From NCBI GenBank assembly GCA_000149265.1, contig CH003313.1:975686-1039685 (forward strand): a stretch of 64,000 bases of DNA, in the 5' to 3' direction. Position 1 is the first letter of the stretch, and each line of letters begins with the position of its first letter. Source of the stretch: Ciona savignyi. Lineage: Eukaryota; Chordata; Ascidiacea; Phlebobranchia; Cionidae. The position numbers and the translations under genes were made by a program. Below, one piece after another: positions 63,101 through 64,000 of this stretch. The notes under the pieces were generated by a model that saw only the letters and a program-made list of their open reading frames with translations, was not told the origin of the DNA and made no database searches.

Positions 63101-63804
63101 TGATCTTACACAGTTATCATTGGATAATTTGTGAGGAAATCTGTGTGTTAAAGGATTTATAAAGCTTGATATTGTGGTATTTAGGCCTCCACAACCAAAT
63201 TGCCAAAAATATTTATTAGTGTTTGTATTTTCACGTTTTTTAATTCTGTGAAAGTCATACAGGCAATCGTCATATTACCCCATTATATGAATTATTGCAT
63301 TGTGTTGTGGATGATTCAGACATTTCTTTAAATTTGCTATAACCCATTATTCCACTCGATTCATGCAATGTCTGCTTGCCTAATGCATAAGGACGGCTTC
63401 AGTGGCAGATTTCGATCCCACAACCCTCCGGCTGCTTTAACACAGGTATACACAACCTTTCCACAATTTATTGTGGGATATACAAAAAAAATTGTCCACG
63501 ACTATTCAAGAGTGAAAAGATTTGATGACTACAGAAACGAATTGTCCTGTAACAGCTTTTTAGGTATTAGACAATAGTGGACTGAAAGCTTCAAATTGGA
63601 TTTTCCACCCACTACTATCCATACAACAAGTATATTAATTAAAAATTTAAAACAAAGAATCATATAGATAGCTCACTGGTTTGTATGTTATTTCCATGCT
63701 GTTGATGTTCCCTCCACCAGTGCCGAGAGCCGACCACTTGAGGGAGTAAGAGTCAGAGTTGGATCCGAGAGGAATGCTCTCCACGTTTACTACGTCCGGT
63801 TGCA
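57189..63804 (-). CDS. NCAM-like cell adhesion protein: FN3 domain, transmembrane helix, cytoplasmic tail (5' part outside the window)
   Basis: Probably a type I neural-type adhesion molecule. Exons in transcript order: 63804-63677, 62924-62816, 62369-62277, 59022-58903, 58750-58639, 57483-57334 and 57264-57189 (TGA), all phase-compatible. The first three form a fibronectin III domain, with SYSLKWSALG and MEITYKP, then DKQYTITG joined to LNESTEYEVSITVTNEVGS. Next come a Thr/Ser-rich stalk (TVPSTTTSEGGK) and a membrane helix (NLLLIAIIVAAILLLLII). After the helix, CGVAYLIWSSTCG resembles the juxtamembrane segment of vertebrate NCAM, and an acidic, Pro/Thr-rich tail of about 90 residues (DEETPLQVA and more) looks disordered, also as in NCAM. 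Ig domains would lie to the right of the window. FN3 plus helix is solid; NCAM over other Ig-FN3 families is an inference. Intron d-c (59023-62276) is long and otherwise empty. Confidence 0.78.
58335..58640 (+). repeat. SINE family V copy, diverged
   Basis: GGTTAGTGCGGCGCCTTTCAG, AGCAAGGCAATTAACGG, ACATTGCCTGTACCCAGTG and TTCACAGGGATAAACATGAA are present. Its 3' end touches the NCAM-like exon at 58639. Confidence 0.75.
61040..61390. repeat. Degenerate minisatellite rich in CTGACTCA words
   Basis: A short A-rich unit carrying CTGACTCA or a near variant recurs about seven times in the long NCAM-like intron. Confidence 0.6.
62455..62735 (+). repeat. SINE family V copy
   Basis: TTGTGGGTTAGTTTGTCGC, GGATTGTAGGTTCGAAACTG, CCAGACGATGGGCGC and CACAGGGATAAACATGAATA mark the copy, in an NCAM-like intron. 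Confidence 0.75.
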
Positions 63805-63914
63805 CTGTTATAGAAATCATATATTAGTCAGGGCATTGGTTTTGTTTAAACCAAGGTTACGAAGACTATTATTTAAAACTTTTTTGAAATAAGACAATTT
63901 TTAAACCTGGTTCC

Positions 63915-64000
63915 TTTAATTAAGTAGAACCATTAGTCCGCTGGGTTCAGGCAATGTCCATTAAGTGCCTTGCCCAAGGACACAACCCACTAGCTAGCGA
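63915..64000 (-). repeat. SINE family V copy cut by the window edge
   Basis: The minus strand reads TCGCTAGCTAGTGGGTTG, CCTTGGGCAAGGCACTTAA and GGACATTGCCTGAACCCAGC; the head lies outside the window. Confidence 0.82.

Overview
The window looks like a piece of an ascidian (tunicate) genome, most likely genus Ciona. This is an inference from AT-rich DNA, short GT-AG introns, chordate-type genes, and many copies of two tRNA-derived SINE families. All genes are multi-exon. I rebuilt them by matching splice sites, reading phase and family conservation, so exon borders are predictions. One 100-base assembly gap (N) lies at 1503-1602.

Layout. 57-2921 (+): the last three coding exons of ribosomal protein S11. 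3912-16130 (-): a 15-exon gene for an ~875-residue protein with a C-terminal PPP-type Ser/Thr phosphatase domain, a central EF-hand-like region and an N-terminus that resembles a worn Nudix fold. 16200-17550: SINE remnants. 17552-23323 (+): a near full-length but dead APE-type LINE, interrupted by a hAT MITE and followed by two tRNA-like SINEs that used the same target site. 23590-29100: gene-poor. 29126-38494 (+) and 41003-48706 (-): two tail-to-tail copies of a molybdenum cofactor sulfurase-like gene encoding only the NifS-like domain. Their introns carry a piggyBac MITE, a hAT MITE and a 336-bp tandem repeat. 50676-54097 (-): a betaine-homocysteine S-methyltransferase (BHMT) gene. 54100-57188: no confident gene. 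57189-63804 (-): the 3' part of an NCAM-like cell adhesion gene (FN3 domain, transmembrane helix, disordered tail), running off the right edge.

The genes do not form a pathway. S11 is translational housekeeping. The MOCOS-like pair would act in sulfur transfer to the molybdenum cofactor, and BHMT in one-carbon/methionine metabolism. The phosphatase and the NCAM-like protein would act in signalling and adhesion. The features most worth a second look are the phosphatase architecture, the inverted MOCOS-like pair without a MOSC domain, and the nested transposon insertions with readable target-site duplications.
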